Shown: one piece after another, positions 36,635 to 48,852 of the stretch
Layout of the letters: each line of letters starts with the position of its first letter
How positions within the stretch are numbered: the first letter of the stretch is position 1
Source: Caldilineaceae bacterium
Lineage (GTDB): Bacteria > Chloroflexota > Anaerolineae > Caldilineales > Caldilineaceae
Reading direction: 5' to 3'
Length of the DNA: 54,361 bases
Assembly (NCBI GenBank): GCA_020433455.1
Contig: JAGRCP010000092.1
Location: 1 to 54,361, forward strand
Translations under genes and position numbers: made by a program
The notes under the pieces: model-generated
The model's input: only the letters and a program-made list of their open reading frames with translations
The model's database searches: none
Told to the model about the DNA's origin: nothing

Positions 36635-38997
36635 GGTTGCCTCCCGGTCCGCGTCGCGGTGAATAATGCGCCGACCGCCAACGCGAGGAGCGTTGCCAGC
36701 GTGATCCACAAGCCTATGCGTACGCTATCCGGCGCGTAGACCAGCTCAAAAGAGGTATCGCCCGAAGGCACGGCCACGCCGATGAGCGCAAGGTCGGCGC
36801 GCAGGGGCTCTAACAGAGGCAAGTCGTCCGAATTTCCCCGTGGACAGGCATCCCCGGCGCAGCGCGGGTTATCGATGCGCCAGCCGGGCAGCCAATTTTC
36901 ACTGATAACCAGGAGGCCGCCGGGGCCATCCACGCGCACGGCCAGGCGATGGGGCGCCGGGCGGGTGAGTTGAATAGCCGCTTCGCCCGATGGAGCCAGG
37001 GTGACGGGCGCAGCGCTCGCCGGCAGGCCGGGCGGAAGCAGAGCCGTTTGGCGCAGGTCAAACTGATGATCGGCCAGGAGGTCCCGGGCCGTGACGTCAT
37101 CAACCATGCGGACCGCGGGCGTCAGCCATGCCCGGGGATTGGCGTCGGTGAGACGGTGGAGGTAGGTCGTATCTTCCCGCTGAGGAAAATCACCCAGCCG
37201 CCGGGAAGGCTCAAACAGGTCGGCGCGCCAGGTAATGACGTGCTCCACGCCGGTCAGATCCCACATGCGGTCCAGGGGAAACTGGTCAAACAGCATGGCG
37301 TAGCGGGCCAGGCGTAGAGGGCTTGCGCCCCAGACATCCTCGATCTGCGCGTCCATCCCATAATCTTCAGTGAGGCGGAATTCGTTATAGACGCGACCGG
37401 GCAGGCCTAAATTGGCGTCAGCTTGCTCGGTGACGGCCGCGACGAGGGCCGCCTGCCCGGGCGATGCAGCCAACATCTCGCGGGGCGCAAAGAGGCTGAG
37501 GGTGGAGCCGAAGTTGATAAGAAAAAGGTTCCCGCCGGTCAGCAAGATCAGCAGCGCACTGCGGCGGCGCTCCCAGCCGGGCAGCCAAATGAGAAGGGCC
37601 GCGCCCATCCCCAGAAGGAGCGTGAGGGTGGCCAGCCCCAGAAAATGCCAGGGTCCGATGACGGTCCGGCCGGTCGCCTGCCAGAGCAGCCCCAGGGTGT
37701 AGACGCAGATGGTGAGCAACGCGCCGTAGAGGAGGGCCAGACGCTTGCGCAGGCGGATGCCCATCACCGGGACAGCCGATGCGCCCAGGCCGGCCGTTAT
37801 GCTCAGGGCTAGGGCAACGAGATAAGCGGCCCGTTCCTGACCGCGGAAGAGCTGCCAACCGGGGGCCAGACGATAAAAGAGGGGGTAGAGAAAGCCGTTT
37901 TGACCGTAGGAAAGCAGGAGCGCGGCCAAAGCCAATCCGCCGAAAAAGCCTATCACTGAGCGAGGGGAAGCAGGCGCTTCGACGCATGCGGTCTCCTCGG
38001 CGTAGCGCGTGGAAGTCAACGCAGCCAGCCCGGCCCAGGCCAGGCAAAGTCCTGCTGCGCCCAGGTAGAGGGGCGAATATTGGGTAAAGACCCGGGGGAC
38101 AATCATCTGCCACGTGTCCCGCAGGGGGAAGCCGCCGCTTACGTAGGCGTAGCTTACATCGGCGCGCACGCTGAGGCGGGTAAATTCCAGACTGGGCAGA
38201 AGCTGGGCCGCGCTCAGCCCCAGGGCAACCAGCAGGAAAAAGACTGCGCCCGGCACAGGGCGCCACCAGGTCATCCGTCCCCGCCGCGCGGCGTTGATCC
38301 ACAGAAAGAGAATCCACGCGCCAACGGCATAGGTGATGTAGAGAAACGTCTGGGGATGACCGGCGCTGAAGGCTACAGCATAGACCAGTCCTGCGGCCGT
38401 CCAACTGGACAGATTGTCGGTCCGGGCGAAGGCCCGCCAGAGAAAGCGCCAAATCAAAGGCAGCCAGATGGCCGTGCGCAGAATGGCCAATTGCAGAGGC
38501 GGATAGGCGGTGAGATAGCCCGAGAGCATAAAGAGCAGGCCGCCGGTAAAGGCGGCCCAGCGCCGGTAGGGCAGATCGCCCGTCAGATCGTCCAACAGCA
38601 AGTAGACAAAAAAGCCGGCCAGGGCCGTTTGCAAAACGGCTTCCATCTGCAGCCAGTAAAGTCGCGCGCCCGGACCGTCAAAAGGAAGCGTAAGGAGGAG
38701 CAACGCATTGCTCAGCGGGTAGTAGACCGCGGCCTGGATATCGGCCAGAAAGGGATGACCGCTGTAGGTGTAAGGATTCCAGAGCGGCAAGGACAAGGCG
38801 CGTACAGCCTCATACTGGAAGCGACTGAAGGGTAGAAAATGATCCACAAAGTCGCCGCCGGCAAAGGTCCGCAGGCCCAGCGCCTGGGGAAGGTAAAAGA
38901 GCAGCGCCAGTGCGCTGTACGCCCAAAGCGCGGTTACGTTGGGGCGCGCACGGGTAAAGCGTGAGACGCGCTCGTCGCCTGAAGGATCACGCATCAC
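36631..38997 (-). CDS. YfhO-family polytopic membrane protein (gene 3 of the cassette)
   Basis: A 788-residue membrane protein of the YfhO family, GT-C-like proteins involved in glycosylating wall polymers in Firmicutes. The first periplasmic loop GGDFVDHFLPFSRFQYEAVRALSLPLWNPYTYSGHPFLADIQAAVYYPLSNALLLL is diagnostic. About 13 TM helices follow, then a soluble domain with YLHRLTDANPRAWLTPAVRMVDD and a final TM. The start is GTG at 38997 (SD GGGAG 8 nt upstream) or ATG at 38994. Both lie in a CACGCAT heptamer repeat just after the stop of gene 2. The stop overlaps the GTG of gene 4. Confidence 0.82.
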   Translation of the reverse strand: MMRDPSGDERVSRFTRARPNVTALWAYSALALLFYLPQALGLRTFAGGDFVDHFLPFSRFQYEAVRALSLPLWNPYTYSGHPFLADIQAAVYYPLSNALLLLTLPFDGPGARLYWLQMEAVLQTALAGFFVYLLLDDLTGDLPYRRWAAFTGGLLFMLSGYLTAYPPLQLAILRTAIWLPLIWRFLWRAFARTDNLSSWTAAGLVYAVAFSAGHPQTFLYITYAVGAWILFLWINAARRGRMTWWRPVPGAVFFLLVALGLSAAQLLPSLEFTRLSVRADVSYAYVSGGFPLRDTWQMIVPRVFTQYSPLYLGAAGLCLAWAGLAALTSTRYAEETACVEAPASPRSVIGFFGGLALAALLLSYGQNGFLYPLFYRLAPGWQLFRGQERAAYLVALALSITAGLGASAVPVMGIRLRKRLALLYGALLTICVYTLGLLWQATGRTVIGPWHFLGLATLTLLLGMGAALLIWLPGWERRRSALLILLTGGNLFLINFGSTLSLFAPREMLAASPGQAALVAAVTEQADANLGLPGRVYNEFRLTEDYGMDAQIEDVWGASPLRLARYAMLFDQFPLDRMWDLTGVEHVITWRADLFEPSRRLGDFPQREDTTYLHRLTDANPRAWLTPAVRMVDDVTARDLLADHQFDLRQTALLPPGLPASAAPVTLAPSGEAAIQLTRPAPHRLAVRVDGPGGLLVISENWLPGWRIDNPRCAGDACPRGNSDDLPLLEPLRADLALIGVAVPSGDTSFELVYAPDSVRIGLWITLATLLALAVGALFTATRTGRQP

Positions 38998-39008
38998 GCA
39001 TCACTCTC
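38988..39008. repeat. CACGCAT heptamers over the start of the YfhO gene
   Basis: Two perfect CACGCAT units (38988-39001) and a degenerate third (CACTCTC) cover the junction of gene 2 stop and gene 3 start. The start codon of gene 3 is inside a unit, and its SD lies in the last codons of gene 2. Confidence 0.75.
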
Positions 39009-41424
39009 CCACTTCAATCTTCCCGATCTCCACAAAATCGCTGCCGTTTGGCGTGATGAGGCGAGGCGCGCCCTGGTCCAGCGGGTCATAGAGTCCGGCG
39101 ATGAGCTGATAGATGCCGGGCGCGGCAGTGGGGGGAATCTGAAGCGCAAAACGCTCGGAAAGGGCCTGGTTCACGGGCAGTTCGGTGAAGCGCGCGTAGC
39201 CGTCAACCGGACCGCTATCCAGCAGGGCCAGGGGGAAGCCGGCCGGATCGAGCAGTTGGACGAACCAGCGCAGATCGCTGTCCTGGGGCGTTACCACTTC
39301 GTAGTCAATGCTGAGGGGCAACATGCCGCCGGGATCCACCAGTTCCGGGACCTGAGCGGTCAGAATGGTGACGACCTCGCCGCCCCGTGTCGTCAGGGGA
39401 ATGCTGAAGCGTCGCGCCGCGGCCTCGGTCATGAGGCGCGGCGTGGCGTAGCGCAGCAGGCGAAAATCATTGTACCAGATATCGCTGGCCTTATACGCGT
39501 GCTCAGCCAAATAACGTTCAAAGTCGTTGTCAGGATCGTTGACGGGCAGCCCTTCGGTGATAAACCAGATGCGCTCCCGGGTAGCCAACAATTCGGCCAT
39601 AACCTGATCGGCTTCAGGGTGATCTAAGTTGGTCTTGGCATAGCCGTAAATCGGCAGCATGGGGACGCAGAGCCCCGGCATCCAGTTCATGGGAATCTGA
39701 TAACTGAAGGGCGCAATGGTCACCACTGCATCTTCTGTGGAGCGGGCGTCGGCGCAAATATCCCGGATGATGGCCCGGTAGCCCTGATCCGCGGTTCCGT
39801 AGGCGGGATTGCGGCCGGTTTCGCCCAGCCAGGTGGAAATGAGGACCATGGGCAGAAGGGCGATGAGCACGCGCAGGGGCATGCTGGGCGCAACGTTTTC
39901 GCCTCGCTCATCGGTGCGCCACCAGAGGTAAAGGGCCACAATCAGGGTGCCGATGACCAACACACCCACCATGAGGACGAGCAATTGCACGTTGCCGTCG
40001 GCCCAAAGCCAGGCCAAGTCCGTGTTGGCAATAAAATTCTCGCGCATGAGACGGAACTGGCCGAAGACCGGGCTGAGCAGAAGGTCGCGCAGGGACTGGT
40101 TGGGCGGCCCGTACTTTAGGGGGTCCGCCCAGTCGGTGGGATAAAGGCTGCGCAGCACGATCTCATAGTTTACGTAGTTTTGGGTCACGGCGCCGATCTG
40201 GACGAGAAAAGAGAGAAGCGCCAGGACGACAACGCTCATGCCGCGTACGCCCAGCGCGGCTATCCACCGGCGGGCGGGCAGACGCGTAACGATGTTGACG
40301 TATTTCTGGACATAAGGCGCCAACACCAGCACCCAGAGAGGCGTCAGAGGCACCAGGAAACGCGGCCCCCAGGCAAAGCCGCCCCACCACATCCACCAAA
40401 AGCTGTAGAGCGAAATCAGCACGACGCTGAGTGCGGCAATGGCATAGCCCTCGCGGCGATGACGACGCAGGAAGGCCGGTGCGGCCAGCAGGCTGCCGAT
40501 AAGGAGAGGCGTGTGCCAGAAGACGCCGCGATAGGGGCTAAACATCAGGCCCCAAAAGCCGCTTAAAAAGGGATTGGTGAACCCTTCACCGGAGTCAAAA
40601 TGGTAGCCGGTGTCCAGAGGATTGCCGAAGCGCACATTGTTGTAGAGCAAGAGCAGCCCCCCGGCGAACAGAACGGGAAGCGCAAACGTGATGAGCGGGA
40701 CCAGGGGAAATCCTTGTCGGCGTTCAGCTTCGCCGGTGCGGGGAGCCGAGGGGGTAAGCCCGAGCAGGAGGACGTAGAGACCCAACACGCCAATCAGCAG
40801 CGCATGGGCGGTAACGGTCACCAGCATGATGGCCGCGCCCGCGCCCGCCAGGAACATCCACGCCAGACGACCGGTGCGCTCCCACAGATAAATGGAGAGA
40901 AAAGCCGCCAGCAGGCCAAAGGCGCTGAGCGGTTCGCCAAAAAAATGATTGGCGTAGGGCCAGGCAATGGTAGCCAGGCCGTAAAGAAGACCAAGCGCCA
41001 GGCCCGTGCGGTTACGGTAACCAAACTGGACGGCGGTCAGAAAGAGCAGAACCGCGGTCGCGGCCGTCACCACGCCGTTCCACAGCAGGGTAGTTTGGAG
41101 AATCCCCAATCCCACGCCGATACGGCTGAGGAGGCGTACGCCGTGATACCAGGGCAAGGCCAGGAAGGCAGGCGCCGGGCCTTTCTTGCTGTAGACTTCG
41201 CCGTCCTGGCCAAACGCGCCCAACACTTCGCCGGGGCTGTTGACCCACTGGGTCCAGGCAATGGCGTTGGTGTCCAGCTTACTGCGGGTCGCGACGGATT
41301 CGGTGACGGCGTAGATGCTCACCTCATCCACAATGTGAAAGCGGCCCGAGCTGCTCATGGTGTAAATCGAGAGCAGAAGGGCGAAAAGGATGAGCAGGCC
41401 AAAGGTGCGATAGGTGGTGGTCAT
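39001..41424 (-). CDS. Polytopic GT-C-like membrane protein with C-terminal beta domain (gene 2 of the cassette)
   Basis: An 807-residue membrane protein. The frame is open to 41553, but that extension translates a heptamer array; the ATG at 41424 (MTTTYRTFGLLILF) directly precedes the first TM and is preferred, though no SD is seen. The first loop FHIVDEVSIYAVTESVATR and the following SKKGPAPAFLALPWY resemble a GT-C acceptor/donor loop. About eleven TM helices follow, then a soluble domain of about 230 residues. The last 120 residues form the beta-sandwich WFVQLLDPAGFPLALLDSGP...APGIYQLIAGLYDPLDQGAPRL...DFVEIGKIEV, as in genes 1 and 4. Its stop lies 3 bp before the next start, so translation is coupled. 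Confidence 0.75.
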   Translation of the reverse strand: MTTTYRTFGLLILFALLLSIYTMSSSGRFHIVDEVSIYAVTESVATRSKLDTNAIAWTQWVNSPGEVLGAFGQDGEVYSKKGPAPAFLALPWYHGVRLLSRIGVGLGILQTTLLWNGVVTAATAVLLFLTAVQFGYRNRTGLALGLLYGLATIAWPYANHFFGEPLSAFGLLAAFLSIYLWERTGRLAWMFLAGAGAAIMLVTVTAHALLIGVLGLYVLLLGLTPSAPRTGEAERRQGFPLVPLITFALPVLFAGGLLLLYNNVRFGNPLDTGYHFDSGEGFTNPFLSGFWGLMFSPYRGVFWHTPLLIGSLLAAPAFLRRHRREGYAIAALSVVLISLYSFWWMWWGGFAWGPRFLVPLTPLWVLVLAPYVQKYVNIVTRLPARRWIAALGVRGMSVVVLALLSFLVQIGAVTQNYVNYEIVLRSLYPTDWADPLKYGPPNQSLRDLLLSPVFGQFRLMRENFIANTDLAWLWADGNVQLLVLMVGVLVIGTLIVALYLWWRTDERGENVAPSMPLRVLIALLPMVLISTWLGETGRNPAYGTADQGYRAIIRDICADARSTEDAVVTIAPFSYQIPMNWMPGLCVPMLPIYGYAKTNLDHPEADQVMAELLATRERIWFITEGLPVNDPDNDFERYLAEHAYKASDIWYNDFRLLRYATPRLMTEAAARRFSIPLTTRGGEVVTILTAQVPELVDPGGMLPLSIDYEVVTPQDSDLRWFVQLLDPAGFPLALLDSGPVDGYARFTELPVNQALSERFALQIPPTAAPGIYQLIAGLYDPLDQGAPRLITPNGSDFVEIGKIEVGE

Positions 41425-41448
41425 AGTCAGTGTGAAATAGGAAGTGGG

Positions 41449-41577
41449 AAGAATAAAGATTGACGATTGAAGATTGAAGATTGGGTGGCGTGAGTTCAGG
41501 CGCACGGACGACCTTGCTGTTTTCCCGGAGGCTCCGTCCCTCCCAATCGTCAATCTTTATTCTTTAATCTTTATTCT

Positions 41578-41592
<15 letters not shown>
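41449..41592. repeat. Inverted pair of AAGATTG heptamer arrays
   Basis: Plus-oriented array of five units (41449-41483) faces a minus-oriented array of seven units (41544-41592). They share a perfect 19-bp inverted repeat GAATAAAGATTGACGATTG (41451-41469 with 41544-41562). The minus array begins inside the last codons of gene 1: its stop TGA and final residues KIED are encoded by array units. Confidence 0.9.
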
Positions 41593-43758
<2,166 letters not shown>

Positions 43759-43774
43759 CCAAAAGCCCGAAAAG

Positions 43775-43820
43775 TTGGCAGTTACGATAATCTACAGCAT
43801 AATCCTCGATTCTACTGTAG
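43775..43820 (+). promoter_or_regulatory. Promoter for the P-loop kinase gene, with dyad
   Basis: TTGGCA (43775-43780), 17 nt, CATAAT (43798-43803): 5/6 matches in each box. A dyad CTACAG (43792-43797) / CTGTAG (43815-43820) brackets the -10 and the start region, a possible operator. The leader would be about 80 nt. Confidence 0.55.
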
Positions 43821-43889
43821 CCTGCACCGAAAGCCGAATCTGTCCGTCTCTGCAGGGGAAGCATCAGAGAGAATATCAGGAAAACAACC

Positions 43890-44453
43890 ATGCGCATCCT
43901 CATTATCGGCGCCACCGGTTCCGGCAAATCAACCCTGGCCGCTGAACTGGCGGAACGCCTGACCCTTCCCCATATTGAGATGGACGCTCTTTTTTGGGGG
44001 CCCAATTGGACGCCGGTGGACAGAACGACCTTTATTGCTCGGGTGGAAGAGGCTCTGGCCGAAGAGAATTGGATCATGGACGGCAACTACAACAGCGTCC
44101 TGGGGACGTTGACGTGGGGCTATGCAGATGTGATCGTCTGGCTGGACTTCCCGTTACGCGTGAATTTGCGGCGACTCCTTCGCCGGAGCATCAACCGCGC
44201 GGCAACCGGAAAGGACCTCTGGCAGAGCGGCAATCGGGAAAGTTGGCGCCGGCTCTTCCTCAGCCGGGACTCTATTTTCGTCTGGGCGCTCAAAACCCAC
44301 AAGCGCAATCGCCTGCGCTACGCCGTCCGCTTTGCCGACCCAGCCTACGCGCACCTGACGCGCCTTCGGATTACGTCGCCGAACAACACAGCGCAGCAGA
44401 TAATCACAGCGTTGTGCGCTAGCCCGCCTGCGCGTCCCACACAATCAAAGTAG
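43890..44453 (+). CDS. P-loop nucleotide kinase, adenylate-kinase/FlaR-like
   Basis: This 187-residue P-loop protein has Walker A GATGSGKST (residues 7-15) followed by LAAELAERLTLPHIEMDALFWGPNWTP. It belongs to the adenylate-kinase-like proteins often named topology modulation protein (FlaR). WIMDGNYNSVLGTLTWGYADVIVWLDFPLRVNLRRLLRRSINR contains the Walker B-like VIVWLDFP and an Arg-rich lid. True nucleotide substrate is unknown; family members are poorly studied. The 3' end overlaps the convergent acetyltransferase gene by 35 bp. No strong SD. Confidence 0.82.
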   Translation: MRILIIGATGSGKSTLAAELAERLTLPHIEMDALFWGPNWTPVDRTTFIARVEEALAEENWIMDGNYNSVLGTLTWGYADVIVWLDFPLRVNLRRLLRRSINRAATGKDLWQSGNRESWRRLFLSRDSIFVWALKTHKRNRLRYAVRFADPAYAHLTRLRITSPNNTAQQIITALCASPPARPTQSK

Positions 44454-45039
44454 ACCAGTTGTCGGAAGCGCTGTCTTCCAGATAATCCTGCAGCAGGGAG
44501 TGGACGCGGAAGCCCATCCTGAGCTGAAAACTGAGGGTCGGGTCATAGAGTTCCCCGGCAATGACTTTATCCACATATGCATGGACGCTCATCTCCTGCT
44601 TGCAGGCGGCGTAACCGGGCAGAAGGCCGCCCGCGACGATCCCCCGCTTATCGTGACGCCGGACGACGGCCTTACGCGCGGCGTAAATCCGCTTGCCAAT
44701 GCCCCGGCCGCGCCAATCCGGGTGGACGCTGATGTCCGCGCCATAGTAGTAGCCGCCGGCCAGATCGTGGTTGGTGAAGTAGAAACCGGCGCAAATCTCG
44801 CGGAAGGTATGGTTGGGGCGCTCAAAATCGAAGTCGGTAAAAAAGCCCGAACCCTGACCCACGACCCGATCTCCGTCCAGCGCGACGATCTGTCCCTCGG
44901 CAAAGACGTCATATTGACCGGCAAAATGCGCTTCATTCATCAACTCCTGCTCGCCCAAGGTCGGATAACAGTCACGCTGAAGTTGGGCGAGCGATGCAAA
45001 ATGCGCCGGTTCAAGGGTGGTGATGCGGATGGTTGACAT
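44419..45039 (-). CDS. GNAT N-acetyltransferase
   Basis: A 206-residue acetyltransferase. The acetyl-CoA loop is RGRGIG in ISVHPDWRGRGIGKRIYAARKAVVRRHDKRGIVAGGLLPGY. The N-terminal part (LEPAHFASLAQLQRDCYPTLGEQELMNEAHFAGQYDVFAEGQIVALDGDRVVGQGSGFF) is the usual substrate-facing half. GGAG lies 8 nt before the ATG. The last 35 bp overlap the convergent kinase gene. It is divergent from pepF. The acetyl acceptor is not predictable from sequence. Confidence 0.85.
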   Translation of the reverse strand: MSTIRITTLEPAHFASLAQLQRDCYPTLGEQELMNEAHFAGQYDVFAEGQIVALDGDRVVGQGSGFFTDFDFERPNHTFREICAGFYFTNHDLAGGYYYGADISVHPDWRGRGIGKRIYAARKAVVRRHDKRGIVAGGLLPGYAACKQEMSVHAYVDKVIAGELYDPTLSFQLRMGFRVHSLLQDYLEDSASDNWSTLIVWDAQAG

Positions 45040-45171
45040 GGGAAAAACTCCAAAGGTGATAACGACGGCAAACCGCCTGCTTTGCTCATTTTATCGAATC
45101 CGCAAGGGTTACGCTACAATCTGGAAGCATTCTATTTGATGCCCCAAGCCTAATACCCCGAGGAGACAATG

Positions 45172-46977
<1,806 letters not shown>

Positions 46978-47619
46978 ATGAAGATGCCGACAAACTTTTC
47001 CGCCGCCAATTGGATCAATCCGCCCGCCGCGTTCGACGTGGGCCAGGACTTTGTGACCATCGCCACCGAACCGGATACGGATTTCTGGCAGCGCAGCTAT
47101 TACGGCTTTCGCCACGACAACGCACCGGCCCTTCTCCTTGCCGGTGAGGAAAACTTCACCTTTACCATGCGCGCTGCATTCAATTACAGCGCGCGCTTCG
47201 ATCAGTGCGGGCCGATCATCTACCTGGACCAGGACAATTGGTTCAAGGCATCGGTGGAGTACGAAAATGCAGACTTCTCGCGCCTGGGCAGCGTGGTGAC
47301 GAATCAGGGCCATTCGGATTGGGCCACAACCGACATCGCGTCGGCCGCCGTGATGTGGTATCGGCTCAGCCGCCGGGGGCCGGACTTTCTCATCGAGTCG
47401 TCGGCGGACGGCGTCGCTTTTGCCCAGATGCGCATCTTTCATCTCCATGCGCTGGGCGAGACCACGGCCGCCATGGGGCAAGCCGATCCGCCCTTGCCGC
47501 CGGCGCAGCCCGCGCCCTTCGGCCTCTATGCGTGCAGCCCGCTCGACGGCTCATTTACCGCTCGCTTCGACCACTTCCGGCTGGAAGCATGCCAATGGCG
47601 CGTTCACGCGGCAGAGTGA
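46978..47619 (+). CDS. DUF1349 (concanavalin-like) protein
   Basis: This 213-residue protein is of the DUF1349 family (YesU-like, sometimes called regulation of enolase protein 1), predicted concanavalin-type beta-sandwich. The typical run is visible: FWQRSYYGFRHDNAPALLL, NFTFTMRAAFNYSARFDQCGPIIYLDQDNWFKASVEYENADFSRLGSVVTNQGHSDW, FGLYACSPLDGSFTARFDHFRLE. The family is thought to bind carbohydrate or small ligands; its real role is unknown. No signal peptide. The ATG at 46978 (or 46984) directly abuts the pepF stop, so it is translated from the same mRNA. Confidence 0.85.
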   Translation: MKMPTNFSAANWINPPAAFDVGQDFVTIATEPDTDFWQRSYYGFRHDNAPALLLAGEENFTFTMRAAFNYSARFDQCGPIIYLDQDNWFKASVEYENADFSRLGSVVTNQGHSDWATTDIASAAVMWYRLSRRGPDFLIESSADGVAFAQMRIFHLHALGETTAAMGQADPPLPPAQPAPFGLYACSPLDGSFTARFDHFRLEACQWRVHAAE

Positions 47620-47646
47620 TTCACCGCCCGCCAATAACGTAGCGAT

Positions 47647-47678
47647 GCCGGACTGGAGTCCGGCGCTCCCGGGCGGCG
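47647..47678. repeat. Dispersed palindromic repeat, copy 1
   Basis: A perfect palindrome GCCGGACT-GG-AGTCCGGC (47647-47664) begins the element; 47654-47678 matches, at 22 of 25 bases, the minus strand of 54337-54361. It is a REP-like intergenic repeat ahead of the FNT gene. Confidence 0.65.
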
Positions 47679-47738
47679 GCCAATTGCCAAGGACAAACAG
47701 ACGCAATTCGCCGCCAACAGCACAGGAAAGAGGGTGTC

Positions 47739-48620
47739 ATGTCGGATACCAAGCAAGGACCTGTCGCGCCCATGCCTTCGCTGGATGCCATGCTGCCGCC
47801 CCAGATGGCGCTCAAAGCCGAAAGCGTGGGCGTGGCCAAGGCGGAGATGGGCTGGCGCAACACTCTGGCGCTGGCCGTGCTGGCCGGCGCGTTCATCAGC
47901 CTGGGAGCGGTCTTCGCCACCGTCGTCACCGCGGGCGCAACGGATTATCTCTCCTTCGGCGTGACCAAGCTGCTGGGCGGTCTGGTCTTCAGCCTGGGCC
48001 TGATTTTGGTCATCATCGCCGGGGCCGAACTCTTCACCGGCAATAACCTCATCGTCATGGCCTGGGCCGACGGTCAGGTGAGCACCTGGCGGCTTCTGCG
48101 CAACTGGGGGCTCGTCTATCTGGGCAACTTCGCCGGCTCCCTGGCCACGGTCTTCCTCATGCTGGCCACCCGCCAGTATGAATTCGGCGGCGGGCTCATC
48201 GGCCTCAATGCGCTGACCATCGCCGCGGGCAAGACCGATCTGGGCTTCATGCAGGCCGTTGCGTTGGGCATCATGTGCAATGCGCTGGTCTGTCTGGCCG
48301 TTTGGCTCTGCCTCAGCGCCCGCACCGTCACCGACAAAATCCTCGCCATCATCTTCCCCATCACGGCATTCGTGGCCGCAGGCTTCGAGCACAGCATTGC
48401 CAACATGTACTTCATCCCCATGGGCCTCCTGATCAAAGCGACCGCACCGGACTCCTTCTGGCAGGCCATCAGCCGGACTGGGGCTGATTATCCGAACCTG
48501 ACCTGGCCCAACTTTTTCCTCGTCAATCTGCTGCCCGTCACCCTGGGCAACATAATCGGCGGTTCGCTCCTGGTAGGGCTGGTCTATTGGTTTGTCTACA
48601 TCCGTAAGCGGGCGCGTTGA
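47739..48620 (+). CDS. Formate/nitrite transporter (FNT) family channel
   Basis: A 293-residue pentameric membrane channel passing formate, nitrite or related monovalent anions. Six TM helices are visible. The FNT motifs are AGAELFTGNNLIVM (omega-loop region) and GFEHSIANMYFIPMGLL with the pore His218, then the VTLGNIIGGSLLVG motif in the last helix. A hydrophilic N-terminus of about 40 residues precedes TM1. GAGGG lies 5 nt before the ATG. It follows the DUF1349 gene by 119 bp, which holds a dispersed repeat. Formate export would fit a fermentative, Rex-controlled metabolism, but no Rex dyad is seen upstream. Confidence 0.92.
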   Translation: MSDTKQGPVAPMPSLDAMLPPQMALKAESVGVAKAEMGWRNTLALAVLAGAFISLGAVFATVVTAGATDYLSFGVTKLLGGLVFSLGLILVIIAGAELFTGNNLIVMAWADGQVSTWRLLRNWGLVYLGNFAGSLATVFLMLATRQYEFGGGLIGLNALTIAAGKTDLGFMQAVALGIMCNALVCLAVWLCLSARTVTDKILAIIFPITAFVAAGFEHSIANMYFIPMGLLIKATAPDSFWQAISRTGADYPNLTWPNFFLVNLLPVTLGNIIGGSLLVGLVYWFVYIRKRAR

Positions 48621-48768
48621 TGCCACGGAGTTAACCGCATCGCCTGCGATTGACAAAAGGATGAGGTGAGAATAGCTGCTGCACAATGCATGAGGGCAGC
48701 GCTTGGTCCCATATAACCGCCTGAATCATTACGTTTTTACCGCTCTTCTCGTTTCTATTACAATTGTG

Positions 48769-48774
48769 TATACT
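48769..48774 (+). promoter_or_regulatory. -10 box upstream of the giant secreted protein gene
   Basis: TATACT (5/6) sits in an AT-rich pocket of the 232-bp gap after the FNT gene. The -35 position is poor (TTCTCG). The leader would be about 72 nt. Nothing else is recognised between 48621 and 48852. Confidence 0.4.
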
Positions 48775-48852
48775 CTCCCTCCGGGGCGTGTTGTGCGCCC
48801 CCATGCGCAATTCCCCCCCTCACCGCGCAGGCGATTACCCCGGAGGAAGCCC

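Noticed and set aside
41425-41553. N-terminal extension of cassette gene 2
   Set aside because: The extension translates the heptamer array and has no family similarity; the ATG at 41424 directly precedes the first membrane helix.
48703-48852. Upstream TTG start for the giant protein
   Set aside because: The ATG at 48853 has a strong SD and opens a clean signal peptide; the extension has a TATACT promoter-like box inside it.
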